The notes: generated by a model not told the origin, from the letters alone. A stretch of DNA of 64,000 nucleotides from Paenibacillus sp. TCA20 (GCF_000732325.1 NZ_BBIW01000012.1:1-64000), one strand, 5' to 3'. Numbered from the stretch's first letter, positions 1 through 9,113 are shown. Numbers and translations: made by a program.

Positions 1-30
1 GCCAGTTGGCAGCTGCTCGTTTTTTTTCAT
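1..30 (+). terminator. Right half of a rho-independent terminator (cut by window start)
   Basis: The first bases end in an agctgctcg arm followed by eight T residues. This resembles the complete terminators at 5093 and 28902, but the left arm lies outside the window, so the hairpin cannot be confirmed. It probably ends an upstream + strand gene. The stretch from 31 to the first gene shows no other feature I can support. Confidence 0.4.
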
Positions 31-222
31 TAAGGGTAGGATAGTTAAAAAGGAAATAGCTTAGACTCATTATCTGGTGATATAATTAGTAAAAATATGG
101 ATGTAAGGAGTTTAGTCGAAACTTCTAACATTGGCTCCGTAACCTTATTTAACGAGACAATGGAATCGAGTATTTGAATTGGCCCACATGGACGGAGGAG
201 AGTAATTATTAAACAAGATCAG

Positions 223-807
223 ATGAATTGCATTCTAGAAGGAAAAATAGTAACTCTTGTTCCGATGGAAGATTGCCACAAGGCAGAATTAATCAGCGTC
301 TTGTTGTCTCCAAAGGTATGGGAATACACCTGGAGAACGATCCATACAACGGAAGAACTGGATCAGGTACTGACTGATGCATTGGCAAATAAAAATAATG
401 GATCCCAGATTCCCTTCACCATATTGGATCAAGCGTCAGGGAAGATCATCGGAACCACCCGAGTAGGGGATCTGGATATGGCGAATAGAAATGCTGAGAT
501 TGGATGGACATGGCTATCGCCTGACTATTGGAGGACGGGTGTCAATACGGAGTGCAAATTTCTTCTGCTGCGACACTGCTTTGAGGAGCTGCATCTCATG
601 CGCGTCCAGTTCTCCGTGAGTGGACAAAATATCCGATCACAACGGTCAATTGAACGAATCGGAGCGATCAAGGAAGGTGTTTTCCGTAAGCATCGAATCA
701 AGGCAGACGGATCCATGCATGATAATATTTTTTACAGCATACTAGACAACGAATGGGCGGATGTAAAAGAGAACCTTCTTTTCTTACTATCAAAGAAGTA
801 TTCATAA
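223..807 (+). CDS. GNAT N-acetyltransferase (RimJ/RimL type)
   Basis: The protein has 194 residues and the RimJ/RimL-like GNAT fold: a conserved start (LEGKIVTLVPM), the core G-W-x-W-L-x-P-x-Y-W followed by the acetyl-CoA loop RTGVNTE, and the late R-S-I-E-R-I-G-A-I-K-E-G motif typical of this subfamily. It should transfer an acetyl group from acetyl-CoA to an amine in the cytoplasm; the substrate is unknown. The only ATG is at 223, yet the strong SD ggaggag lies at 194-200, too far upstream. In-frame ATT codons at 205 and 208 stand at the ideal distance, so a near-cognate start (about five more residues) is possible. It is convergent with the next gene and shares its terminator. Confidence 0.85.
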   Translation: MNCILEGKIVTLVPMEDCHKAELISVLLSPKVWEYTWRTIHTTEELDQVLTDALANKNNGSQIPFTILDQASGKIIGTTRVGDLDMANRNAEIGWTWLSPDYWRTGVNTECKFLLLRHCFEELHLMRVQFSVSGQNIRSQRSIERIGAIKEGVFRKHRIKADGSMHDNIFYSILDNEWADVKENLLFLLSKKYS

Positions 808-817
808 TTTACAAAAA

Positions 818-845
818 GGGCTGAAACTAGAAACTAGTTCAGCCC
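818..845 (-). terminator. Terminator between convergent genes
   Basis: gggctgaaactag and ctagttcagccc form a stem with one bulge. On the minus strand it is followed by TTTTTGT, so it mainly ends the SLH-phosphatase gene; it may also stop the + strand GNAT transcript. Confidence 0.75.
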
Positions 846-861
846 TTAACTATTCTATTTA

Positions 862-3582
862 TTATTTTGCTGTAACATGGGCAATGACACGATCCTCATT
901 ATAAGTGACAGTCACGTCATAACCATCCGCAGTTACACGATCAAATTGACCTTTAACTCCACCGGCAGTAATTAATGTAATATCTTTAGAACCCTCAATG
1001 TTATAGTTAGATAGATCCAGATTCAGGCTTCCCCCAGCAAGATACAGCATTTTGCTGACATGGATCTGACTGTTGTCATTATCCATCACCATTTCTAAGG
1101 TTCCGTTGTCCATGGTAAAGTTTCTGTTCAGTTTCAATGCTCCATCGGTGGTAACCATGACCGTTCCATTCTCCACATACAGATCACCGGTACCAAATGC
1201 GGTCGCAGACTGGGCTTCCAGTGTTCCTCCTTGAAGCAAGGTTCCGCCAGAATAGGTGTTGTTTCCTGTCAAAGTAAGGGTTCCCGATCCCTTCTTCGTA
1301 AGCATGCCAGCACCACTGATATTATTTCTCCACCAGTCTTGTGCGTTAAAGCGTCCTTCTGAAGCGTCCATATTCACGGTTACATTGTCCAAGAACGCGC
1401 CGTATCCATCCGCAGCGGTAACGAGATCCAGTCTGCCCCAGCCGTTTGATTCGTCCAGTACAGGATAACCGGAGTCAATGGATGTCGTATACAATACTTC
1501 TCTGCGCTGTTCATCGGTTAAATAAGGCTGGCGCGTTTCAAGTAGAGCTTCTGCGCCTTCTGGCACTTCCGGAGCGAGGCCTTTGATTCCAGTTTGAGGC
1601 AGGCCGTAAGTAAGCTTCTCTCTGTAGAAGGCTTTATTGGCATCATGATCTGCCCATTTGGTCTCATCATATGCACTCTGGAACGTATAATCCTCTGTCA
1701 CGGTATGCGCATAGTCGTACAGGCTCATGTTATTCGCGGCTGCGGCTGCGCCAAATACTTCTCCTGCATTGTCATATGCCTTCTCTAACAATTCTTTGTT
1801 CTCTTCCTTATTGAATGCATAGGCCGTCATGGCGGTAGCTTGAATTCTTGCACCGATGACATCAAGCGGTGAGTGCATTCCGGTTACGATGCGATTCTCA
1901 CCCATTTGGGCTGCTCTGGTCAAAAATTCAGCGTAACGTTCTGGCGTAGCGTAGGCAAAAGGTAATACGGATAAGTACGATGCGCTTGTATGTCCGCTTG
2001 GAAAAGCACCATCTTTCCCTTGTCCGTCCTCAGCTTCTCTTCTTACATAGCTCAAGGCAGGAATAACTTCAACTTCAGTTTCGTACGATTGGAAATGTCT
2101 TTCGCCGGTTGATTTTGTTCCACCTGAAGGCAAGGGCTCATCTGTAGCTTCACCTTTACCGATTGTTTCCCAAACAGCCAAACCATTCTGATCGACGACC
2201 TCTTTAACCTCTCCGTTTGAGTTCATTCTCCACGGTCTAGGCGAAGAGTAGAAGTATTTAGAAGGATTAGATGAGGCCGGGATTTTGAAACGAACTAAAT
2301 CAACTAGAGCAACCATATCTGCAAGCTCAGTATTGGCCCAATCGCTGCCAATTCCCTGGCTTTGGTCTTCTGTCGTCGTTTCTGTCAAGACGACATCCAT
2401 GTCATCGATGCTTCGTTCAACACTAGTCGTTGGCTTGATGATATCTACGTAAGTGTTAGCCAGAGGGCCGAAACCGTCGATCATACTATAGATCTTATCT
2501 CTTTGGTCATCATAATAAGCTGCAAGTGCTTCTTCTTTGGTACGATTTTGCGTGACATCTTCTACATATTTAATGTTCGCAACCCAGGTTGCCTTATTTC
2601 TGATCTCGACATTTGCATAGGTTTTGTTATCTGCAACGACAGCAGCAGCATCATTTTTAAAACCGTCATAATATACGGTCGGTCCGTCTCCGTACTTTGC
2701 TACCTCTCCATTTATTCCAGGCGTAGTTAGTGCTGTTCCATCTCTCCAGGCTGATTGGTTCAAGGACCATACTGCATCAAAACCATCCAGAATCTGAATA
2801 AAAGGATTTGTTGCAGCCGTGTTTTTGAGTGTGTCGTCAGCTGCATTGTCACCATGGCGAACGGCAGATAAAGAGGCTTCATCCGCAGGAGGGGCAACAT
2901 TGAGCTGGTTTGTCGTTCCTATGGGTTTAGATGGTTTGGCACCTACTTGGGTATTCGTATCTACCGCATTAACCAAGATTTCAACGGCTTCGGCACGCGT
3001 GATTGAATGAAGAGGTTTAAAGCTGCCATCTTCGTAACCGGATATCATTCCTGCCGCTGCCGCTGCACCTACAGCTCCTTTGCTCCAAGCTGCAATGGTG
3101 GATGAATCGCTAAAGGCATCCGCGGCTTCCTCATTATCCTCCAAATTCAGAATTCCGGCGATGATCACTGCTGCTTCTTGCCGGGATAAGGAATTTTGCG
3201 GCTTCATCGTTTGATCCGAGTACCCGCTTATATATCCAGCGGCGCTGGCTGCAGCTACAGCTTCATAGTACCAGGCATCCACAGAAACATCTTTGAAGTT
3301 AATCTTGTTTTGTCCTGAATATCCAAAAGCAGCATTGACTAAATTTATAAACTCGGCTCTAGTGATGGATTTGTTCGGTTTAAAGGTACGGTCCAAATAT
3401 CCTCGAACCAATCCTTGATCGATCCAAGCTTGAATTTTTGCTTCTGCCCAGTGGCCCTTAATATCGGAGAGCTGAACCTCCGGGCTTGCTGCGAAACTTT
3501 GACCTGCTAACGACGAGCTTGCCATAGATAACATGAGAAGAAATGCGAGTGATTTTTTTGATTGTTTTTTCATAGCCTGCAA
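862..3582 (-). CDS. SLH-domain surface acid phosphatase (PAP2 superfamily) with a PATR-type beta repeat
   Basis: This 906-residue exported protein begins with a signal peptide (KK..SLAFLLMLSMASSSLAGQSFAA). Three SLH domains (about 35-75, 95-140, 155-205) should anchor it to secondary cell-wall polymer. The middle carries the full PAP2/class A acid phosphatase signature: K442-x6-RP, PSGH at 528-531, and R564-x5-H570-x3-D574. Around 760-790 is an autotransporter-associated beta-strand (PATR) repeat (GSGTLTLTGNNTYSGGT), usual in Gram-negative autotransporters. The start chosen is TTG at 3582, because AGGGG lies about 8 nt upstream; ATG at 3573 has no good SD. It probably hydrolyses phosphate monoesters outside the cell. 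The upstream DNA has a PhoP-like box, which fits a phosphate-starvation role. Confidence 0.85.
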   Translation of the reverse strand: MQAMKKQSKKSLAFLLMLSMASSSLAGQSFAASPEVQLSDIKGHWAEAKIQAWIDQGLVRGYLDRTFKPNKSITRAEFINLVNAAFGYSGQNKINFKDVSVDAWYYEAVAAASAAGYISGYSDQTMKPQNSLSRQEAAVIIAGILNLEDNEEAADAFSDSSTIAAWSKGAVGAAAAAGMISGYEDGSFKPLHSITRAEAVEILVNAVDTNTQVGAKPSKPIGTTNQLNVAPPADEASLSAVRHGDNAADDTLKNTAATNPFIQILDGFDAVWSLNQSAWRDGTALTTPGINGEVAKYGDGPTVYYDGFKNDAAAVVADNKTYANVEIRNKATWVANIKYVEDVTQNRTKEEALAAYYDDQRDKIYSMIDGFGPLANTYVDIIKPTTSVERSIDDMDVVLTETTTEDQSQGIGSDWANTELADMVALVDLVRFKIPASSNPSKYFYSSPRPWRMNSNGEVKEVVDQNGLAVWETIGKGEATDEPLPSGGTKSTGERHFQSYETEVEVIPALSYVRREAEDGQGKDGAFPSGHTSASYLSVLPFAYATPERYAEFLTRAAQMGENRIVTGMHSPLDVIGARIQATAMTAYAFNKEENKELLEKAYDNAGEVFGAAAAANNMSLYDYAHTVTEDYTFQSAYDETKWADHDANKAFYREKLTYGLPQTGIKGLAPEVPEGAEALLETRQPYLTDEQRREVLYTTSIDSGYPVLDESNGWGRLDLVTAADGYGAFLDNVTVNMDASEGRFNAQDWWRNNISGAGMLTKKGSGTLTLTGNNTYSGGTLLQGGTLEAQSATAFGTGDLYVENGTVMVTTDGALKLNRNFTMDNGTLEMVMDNDNSQIHVSKMLYLAGGSLNLDLSNYNIEGSKDITLITAGGVKGQFDRVTADGYDVTVTYNEDRVIAHVTAK

Positions 3583-3729
3583 CTACACGCCCCTATTCTT
3601 GATCGTTGAAAATTTTTCTACATGCATCCGCAAATGAGTGAGAAAGTGTCCATCTCAGATGCCTGTTACGCCGTAACTTTAGCATTTTGGGGACTCAGAC
3701 AGCTATAGAACAATTTCCGCTTTATATCA

Positions 3730-3743
3730 AAATCGTACGATTT
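3730..3743. promoter_or_regulatory. Perfect 14-bp palindrome, candidate operator
   Basis: aaatcgtacgattt reads the same on both strands and lies about 150 bp upstream of the SLH-phosphatase start. A second, imperfect palindrome (gttacgccgtaac, 3665-3677) lies nearer the gene. The regulator is unknown. Confidence 0.35.
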
Positions 3744-3783
3744 GGATGTTTTATGACTCAAAAAATAGAGAAATTCGTACATT

Positions 3784-3811
3784 TGTAAAATCGACTGTAG
3801 GAATGTGTAAA
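3784..3811 (-). promoter_or_regulatory. Candidate PhoP box upstream of the surface phosphatase
   Basis: Read on the minus strand, hexamers TTTACA, CTACAG and TTTACA are separated by 5 bp each. This 11-bp period is the layout of Bacillus PhoP-binding direct repeats (TT(A/T/C)A(C/T)A). It stands upstream of a phosphatase gene, which fits Pho control. The assignment is inferred from pattern and context only. Confidence 0.4.
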
Positions 3812-3845
3812 TTCATCGTATCGGAATGTAAAAAATCCAGGGGAG

Positions 3846-4552
3846 ATGATTGATGCTGTTCATTGTGATGGTTACCCAATCCCTTTACTTCGAATGATTA
3901 TTTAGCACGGGTACAGGAATTAGATATGAAGGGTGGGGCAGTTGTATCCGGCTCTTTTCTGGGATTTGATCAAACCTATCTAATCGATTCCTTGCAAAAA
4001 CTAGGTGAGAATTTCGTTGGAGTGACGCAGCTGCCGCATGATACATCCGATGAAGAGATTCTAAGATTACATAATCACGGTGTAAGAGCCGTTCGGTTCA
4101 ATGTGAAGCGGGGAGGTTCAGAGGATCTTTCTCAGTTAGACTACTTCGCAAGAAGAGTATATGAATTGGCAGGGTGGCGTGCAGAGCTGTATATTGATTC
4201 GACTTCTTTGCCTGAAATTGCATCCACTTTAGAACGTCTTCCGGCGGTTTCAGTGGATCATTTGGGTTTGTCTGAAGCAGGTCTTAAGTATCTTTTATCT
4301 CTAGTAGATAAAGGGGTAAGGGTCAAGGCTACTGGATTTGGCAAGGTAGAGCTTGATGTAGTGAAGGCTATTCGTGAAATATCCGATGTGAACCCCGATG
4401 CGCTTAGGTTCGGAACAGATTTACCATCGACGAGAGCGAAGAGGCCCTATAATCATGCTGATATCGAACTGATATATCATACAGTGGATGAAGAGCAAGC
4501 AGATAAGGTGCTATACAAGAATGCGATGAAATGGTACTTAGAGAGGTCATGA
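3846..4552 (+). pseudogene. Amidohydrolase-like TIM-barrel protein, frameshifted near the N terminus
   Basis: The open part from 3926 (208 residues) is the body of an amidohydrolase-2-type metal hydrolase, with the late F-G-T-D-L-P-S motif that carries the catalytic Asp. The true N terminus lies upstream: ATG at 3846 after aggggag starts MIDAVHCDGYP, a variant of the metal-binding ID(A)HxH motif. The reading frame then changes near 3875, where one more C in the ccc run would join it to PFTSNDYLARVQELD and the main frame. No good start or SD exists for the main frame alone, so the gene is broken, or the sequence has a one-base error. The metal-binding first motif also looks abnormal (AVHCD). 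Confidence 0.7.
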
Positions 4553-4611
4553 ATGGAAATACGTTATTATAGATCGGAAACATAACATATTTTTATCCAA
4601 TAGGAGGTTCT

Positions 4612-5066
4612 ATGGAATTTACAAGAGCAGCTGTGGAGCATCTTCCTGCCATCGTTCGTTTGTTAGCAGATGATAAATTAGGAGCGACTCGAGAAAGAGC
4701 TGAAGATCCATTGCCAGAAGCCTACGTCCAAGCATTTACAAGAATGGAGCAGCAGACAGGCAACTTCATCATCGTTGCTCTGGAAGACAACCAAGTGATT
4801 GGTTGTCTTCAGCTGATCATTATTCCTGGAATTGCAAGACTAGGGATGACACGTGGTCAGATCGAGGGAGTTCGTATTGACCGTAATTATCGGGGAAAGG
4901 CTTAGGAGAGTCTTTCATTCGGTATGCTATTCATGAGGCTGAAGCTATGGGTTGTGAAATGGTTCAACTGACAACGGACAAAGAACGTAAAGAGGCTCTT
5001 AGATTCTACGAACGAATCGGATTTGTTGCGAGCCACGAAGGTTTGAAACTCTTACTTAGTAAATAG
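4612..5066 (+). pseudogene. GNAT acetyltransferase broken by a one-base deletion
   Basis: A 97-residue ORF (4612-4905) starts well, with taggagg upstream and MEFTRAAVEHLPAIV, and reaches the acetyl-CoA loop RGKA before a stop. In the next frame the rest of the GNAT fold follows without stops (GLGESFIRYAIHEAEAMG and on to FYERIGFVASHEGLKLLLSK, stop at 5064-5066). Adding one G in the gg run at about 4901 restores a normal protein of roughly 150 residues. It is therefore a pseudogene or a base-calling error. It follows the broken amidohydrolase by 60 bp. Confidence 0.75.
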
Positions 5067-5092
5067 TATGAAACTGAATATAAATTAACATG

Positions 5093-5123
5093 AAGCAGCT
5101 GCCGAAAAGGCAGCTGCTTTTTT
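5093..5123 (+). terminator. Rho-independent terminator
   Basis: aagcagctgcc and ggcagctgctt form a perfect stem around gaaaa, followed by a T run. It ends the broken acetyltransferase transcript. Confidence 0.85.
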
Positions 5124-5290
5124 ACATTAAGCATCGTAAAGTCATCAATTTGAAGAGGGTTAGAACGGCGAAAGATACTCATATTTTCTTACTTTTTTAA
5201 GGTTTCATTGTACGCTGGTTGATTAAATTAAGTTTTTTTTCTGTAAAGTTTATATTGTTAATCTTTTATCCTTATGCTAAACTCAATCTC

Positions 5291-5304
5291 ACTAACATGT
5301 TAGT
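5291..5304. promoter_or_regulatory. Perfect 14-bp palindrome before the formamidase-like gene
   Basis: actaacatgttagt is a perfect palindrome, followed by a third half-site (aaaactaac). It lies about 40 bp upstream of the start codon and could be an operator. No regulator of this gene is evident nearby. Confidence 0.4.
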
Positions 5305-5342
5305 AAAACTAACGCTAAATCGAATATGAAGGGGAGTTTATC

Positions 5343-6899
5343 ATGGGGGGACGTATTTCACGTAAGGTTTGTCTGACTGTTACAGCTTTTCTTGTGCTGA
5401 GTTCAGTTGACTATGTAGGGTATTCTAACATTTCAGAAGCTTCATCTAAACCGGAAACACACTATTTAGCAGCAAATGCGGATAACGTTCGGTGGGGGAA
5501 TATCGGGAAAGGCGCCCCCGTTCTTACAGTGAACTCTGGAGATATCGTCACGGTCGAAGCCATTACGCATCACTCCGGCGATGATTATGAGAGGATGATT
5601 GAGGGCGATGCGGGAGTGGAGGACATTTTTCACTGGGACAGCGAACATAAACACATGGCAGATCGAGGCCCTGGCGTACATATCATGACTGGACCTATTG
5701 AAGTAAAGGGCGCAGAGCCCGGAGATGTGCTGGAGGTTCGTATACTAGATATGCAGCTGCGCCCTAACGGGAATGAGAAATATGCAGGTCAAACTTATGG
5801 TGTTAATGTGGCTGCGAACTGGGGTTATCTGTATGGGGAGATGATAGAGGAGCCGAAGAAACGAGAGGTTGTAACGATTTATGAGATGAGTTCGGACGGT
5901 GTAACGGATTACGCTACTGCTTTATACAACTATATGTGGACGCCTCAGACGGACCCAGATGGTAAAGTGCATCCAATCATAAAGTATCCAGGAATCGTTG
6001 TGGATCATGATACCATCGAGAAGAACTTCAATGTACTTGAAGGCGTACAGGTTCCGGTTAGGCTGCATTTTGGTACCATGGCTGTTGCTCCGAAGGAAGC
6101 AGATATCGTAGACTCGGTTCCGCCTTCTTACTATGGTGGTAACATTGATGACTGGCGTGTAACCGAAGGGGCAACGATGTATTATCCTGTTTCCGTTGAA
6201 GGTGCACTGTTAACGGTAGGCGATCCGCATGCGGGTCAGGGCGATTCAGAGCTTAACGGCACGGCAATTGAGACATCGGTAACAGGGGATATTCAGCTCA
6301 TACTTCATAAGAAAGATCAGCTTAGTCCTAAGCTTAGCGAGCTGAACTACCCACTTCTCGAAAATGAAAACGAATGGGTCATTCATGGCTTTAGCTATAC
6401 GAACTATTTAGAAGAGCTTGGAGCAAATGCCCAGGAGGAGATCTATAACCAATCGTCCCTTGATAAAGCGATGAAAGATGCCGCATTCAAGACAAAATCC
6501 TTCTTAATGAAGGGGATGAACTTAAGCGAGGATGAAGCCTATTCCCTCATGTCCATTTCCTCCGATTTTGGAATAACTCAAGTGGTTGACGGCAACTGGG
6601 GCGTGCACGCAGTCATTAACAAAGGACAGTTCGGTGATGCGGAGCAAAAGACAGTGGGGCTAAGAAACAGCTTCGAGAGCTTTGGCGCCAAGGTAGGTTG
6701 GGAGCCAAGGGCGGAAACGATCACGATCCGCTATAATGGCAACACGCTATCCATGAGAGTGGGGGAGTCAACCGGAACGTACAATGGCAAGAAGCTTAAA
6801 TTAACGGCGAAGGTAGAGCTGTCAGATAGCCATACAGCGGTGGTTAGCGAGTATTTTGCCGAGTTCTACAAGTCGAAGTTATCCAAGACCAATCATTAA
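5343..6899 (+). CDS. Acetamidase/formamidase family protein with probable signal peptide
   Basis: The 518-residue protein matches the FmdA/AmdA family from about residue 50: T-H-H-S-G-D-D-Y, G-V-E-D-I-F-H-W, the long G-P-I-E-V-K-G-A-E-P-G-D-V-L-E-V-R-I motif, and H-F-G-T-M-A-V-A-P. Family members hydrolyse formamide or acetamide to ammonia and the acid. The first 35 residues (MGGRISRKVCLTVTAFLVLSS) look like an export signal, unusual because classical members are cytoplasmic. SD aaggggag precedes ATG 5343. The carboxy-terminal 170 residues extend beyond the core domain. The gene stands alone between a palindrome and a strong terminator. The real substrate cannot be told from sequence. Confidence 0.8.
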   Translation: MGGRISRKVCLTVTAFLVLSSVDYVGYSNISEASSKPETHYLAANADNVRWGNIGKGAPVLTVNSGDIVTVEAITHHSGDDYERMIEGDAGVEDIFHWDSEHKHMADRGPGVHIMTGPIEVKGAEPGDVLEVRILDMQLRPNGNEKYAGQTYGVNVAANWGYLYGEMIEEPKKREVVTIYEMSSDGVTDYATALYNYMWTPQTDPDGKVHPIIKYPGIVVDHDTIEKNFNVLEGVQVPVRLHFGTMAVAPKEADIVDSVPPSYYGGNIDDWRVTEGATMYYPVSVEGALLTVGDPHAGQGDSELNGTAIETSVTGDIQLILHKKDQLSPKLSELNYPLLENENEWVIHGFSYTNYLEELGANAQEEIYNQSSLDKAMKDAAFKTKSFLMKGMNLSEDEAYSLMSISSDFGITQVVDGNWGVHAVINKGQFGDAEQKTVGLRNSFESFGAKVGWEPRAETITIRYNGNTLSMRVGESTGTYNGKKLKLTAKVELSDSHTAVVSEYFAEFYKSKLSKTNH

Positions 6900-6918
6900 A
6901 TCATAGCCTGCTAGCAGA

Positions 6919-6964
6919 AAAGAGAGAATCGCAGGACCTTGCTAGGTCTCTAGGTTCTCTCTTT
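6919..6964 (+). terminator. Terminator between convergent genes
   Basis: agagagaa pairs with ttctctct, with an inner ggacc/ggtc stem, followed by a short T run. The A-rich left flank means it could also act for the minus-strand Lrp gene. Confidence 0.7.
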
Positions 6965-6982
6965 TGTCCATTGGACGATATC

Positions 6983-7429
6983 TTATATATTTAAGCCGTC
7001 CTGATTTTTGTGGCGCTTCAGCAGTATTTGGTTCTCTACTCGTAGAATCCCTGTCAGTGCATAAATAGATTCATGCATAAACTGTTCCATCTGATCCATA
7101 TCCTCGACCAATATATGAACATGAAGCAGACAGGCGCCTGTCATTTCATATAATACAGCAACTTGTTCATTTGCTTTCAGTTCTTCGACAATCGTATTCA
7201 AATGGGCAGGTTCCACTTCTAGCTCCAGATAGGCAGATATTTTCTTGCCCAATTTTTCAGCGTTTACGACGATGGAGAACTGTTCAATAATGCCTTGGTT
7301 AACAAGCTTGTCAATCCGTTCCTTCACCGCAACCCCTGACAGTCCAACCTCCTTGGCCAAATCGGTATAAGAGATCCTGCTGTTCTGAGCTAGGCGCTGT
7401 AAGATGTGGTTATCAATCGAATCTAGCAT
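6983..7429 (-). CDS. Lrp/AsnC family transcriptional regulator
   Basis: The 148-residue protein has an N-terminal winged helix (LDSIDNHILQRL, then ISYTDLAKEVGLSGVAVKERIDKL) and a C-terminal RAM ligand-binding domain. Such proteins bind DNA as dimers or octamers and sense amino acids. SD gaggtg lies just upstream of ATG 7429. It is transcribed away from a pentapeptide gene fragment, and no clear target operon is adjacent. Family assignment is firm; the ligand is unknown. Confidence 0.9.
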   Translation of the reverse strand: MLDSIDNHILQRLAQNSRISYTDLAKEVGLSGVAVKERIDKLVNQGIIEQFSIVVNAEKLGKKISAYLELEVEPAHLNTIVEELKANEQVAVLYEMTGACLLHVHILVEDMDQMEQFMHESIYALTGILRVENQILLKRHKNQDGLNI

Positions 7430-7554
7430 GGTTTCACCTCTTAGTCGCTATTGTACCAGATTGGACAAGATATAAACCATTACGGTGACGTATTTATCTA
7501 GGATTCGGATGTATAGGTGCGATCCAGTGTTGTTCAATCATCGATATATTTTTC

Positions 7555-7700
7555 ACCCTGACTTATCAGGAGCGGATCTTACGGGATGTATTTTTCTTGC
7601 TCAAGCACAGGTCAATTCAGCCAAAGGTAATCAACATACCCAATTACCTCGTTATTTAAAACACCCTGCTCATTGGTCATTTGCAGATGGAGAATCCTAA
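7555..7700 (+). pseudogene. C-terminal remnant of a pentapeptide-repeat protein
   Basis: The end of a short ORF reads DLSGADLTGCIFLAQAQVNS, then AKGN..HTQLPRYLKHPAHW. This is the typical last coil and tail of a family of pentapeptide-repeat proteins. The repeat-rich N-terminal part is missing; upstream DNA is the Lrp gene promoter. I regard it as a gene fragment. The reading frame is open back to 7485, but that part shows no family similarity. Confidence 0.55.
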
Positions 7701-7755
7701 GGCATAAATTTGATATTTCAAACTAAAGTTTCAGATAGGAGATGAGATTGACACG

Positions 7756-8316
7756 GTGACCCTATTCTATTATGTTGCAGCAAGCCATGAGCTTCCTATA
7801 GGCTCGTTCGGACAGAAAAAACAGTGATGACGATTCATGATTACATAACGAATGTGAAACCCTGCCGCTAAGGAGCAACGCGGTATGCAATTACTGCTGG
7901 AGAAATACCCAAGAGGAGATAAACTTATGGATATCTATGATACTGAAGAGGATGCAGCAGGATTATATATAACGGGTCCCATAACCAGAGAAGAATCATC
8001 GCATCCTTTCCGACATCCATTTGTTTATCAAGTGTATCCAGAAGAAGGTTCCTTTGAGATCAATGACGAAATTAAACATGCTCCCCCCATGTTATATCAT
8101 GTAAACAAAAAGTGCGTGGTAGAGCTTTTCAAATATTTAAGCTCCAATATGGAAATTGGTGAGGACGTAGAGCTGTATTGCTGCTGGGCGCACGGACAGA
8201 AGAGGTTTTCGGATGCTCCAAAAAAAGAACTCGATCTCGTGATCGATCTATCCACATTTCATTTGGGGAATGAGTTCGAGTGGAAAGAACGTCAGCATAT
8301 CCATGTTAACAAGTGA
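7756..8316 (+). pseudogene. Hypothetical protein gene with two frameshifts
   Basis: Three frame pieces in a row look like one protein. GTG 7756 starts VTLFYYVAASHELPIGSFGQ, which ends after the a6 run. MTIHDYITNVKP (7827) follows in another frame. The long piece from 7885 (143 residues, MQLLLEKYPRGDKLMDIYDT and on) is in a third. Adding one A in the a6 run and adjusting the ccc run near 7860 would join all three. An SD (taggag, 7736-7741) precedes the first piece, while 7885 has only a weak one. The function is unknown to me; the protein is soluble and acidic. It could be decayed, or the frameshifts may be sequence errors. Confidence 0.5.
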
Positions 8317-8365
8317 ACTTCTATAAGAGGAAACTTTTAACTATGAATAAGGAGGCCAATATAAT

Positions 8366-8704
8366 ATGGTCAATGACAAATACCTAAGACTTGTTCCTTC
8401 CTTTTTGAAGAAAGATCTAATTCAGTTTACATTTCAATTATTGATCCCAGTGATCATCGGAGTTATATACGGATTTATGATAAATGATGAGACTACACGT
8501 GAATATATTAACCAAGCATTACCGAGTCAAGCTGGACCTGATCTTCATCAATATTTGCCCCTTGTGATCGCTGTGTTCGTATACTCCTACTTTATTCAAA
8601 AAAAGCAAAGTAATCTTCTGAAAAAAACGATATTGATAGGGCTTCATATTTTCATCGCAGTACTAAGCTTTCTTTCTTCTCTTGTCGTTTTGCTAATGCT
8701 GTAA
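8366..8704 (+). CDS. Small integral membrane protein, function unknown
   Basis: This 112-residue protein has three hydrophobic helices (about 22-40, 64-80 and 90-112) separated by short polar loops; the second loop is basic (QKKQSNLLKK). SD aaggagg precedes ATG 8366. It follows the frameshifted hypothetical gene by 50 bp and precedes the next gene by 20 bp, so co-transcription is likely. I recognise no family. Confidence 0.65.
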   Translation: MVNDKYLRLVPSFLKKDLIQFTFQLLIPVIIGVIYGFMINDETTREYINQALPSQAGPDLHQYLPLVIAVFVYSYFIQKKQSNLLKKTILIGLHIFIAVLSFLSSLVVLLML

Positions 8705-8723
8705 TCACTAGGAGGAATATCTC

Positions 8724-9113
8724 TTGAAAATTAGAATGCAAGAAGCGGATGAACTGTTACTCGTTTATATCTATTTCTATGAGCAAGAAGGATACATGCT
8801 TAATAATGGAGGAGAGTCATATAAAGAGTGCTACTTATTGTTCGATGAAGATAACGACTGGATAGGTATATCACTAGAAAGCGAAAATATGATCAAGGAT
8901 CACATCGAAATACATAATGGGTTTATAAACTTTGCTGATAATGAATGGACGATTCTTTTTGAGAAAGGTCTTCAAATCCACAATAAGGTGAAATATGAAT
9001 GCATTACAGATTTGCACGATCATTTTTATAGAGGAATTGAGTTGATTCTGGTAAAAAGTATTGTTCCAAACATTAGTCATGCAACAAATTTATTGAGAAT
9101 GAGTCAGATCTAA
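8724..9113 (+). CDS. Hypothetical acidic protein
   Basis: This ORF of 129 residues starts at TTG with ggagg 8 nt upstream, a convincing initiation site. The sequence is acidic and rich in aromatic residues, without membrane helices or known motifs. The last 15 or so codons overlap, in another frame, the beginning of a Nudix remnant, so the original C terminus may have been lost in a deletion that joined the two genes. Function unknown. Confidence 0.5.
   Translation: MKIRMQEADELLLVYIYFYEQEGYMLNNGGESYKECYLLFDEDNDWIGISLESENMIKDHIEIHNGFINFADNEWTILFEKGLQIHNKVKYECITDLHDHFYRGIELILVKSIVPNISHATNLLRMSQI

Noticed and set aside
61..86. Promoter before the first gene
   Set aside because: A TATAAT at 81-86 is present but no -35 at acceptable spacing.
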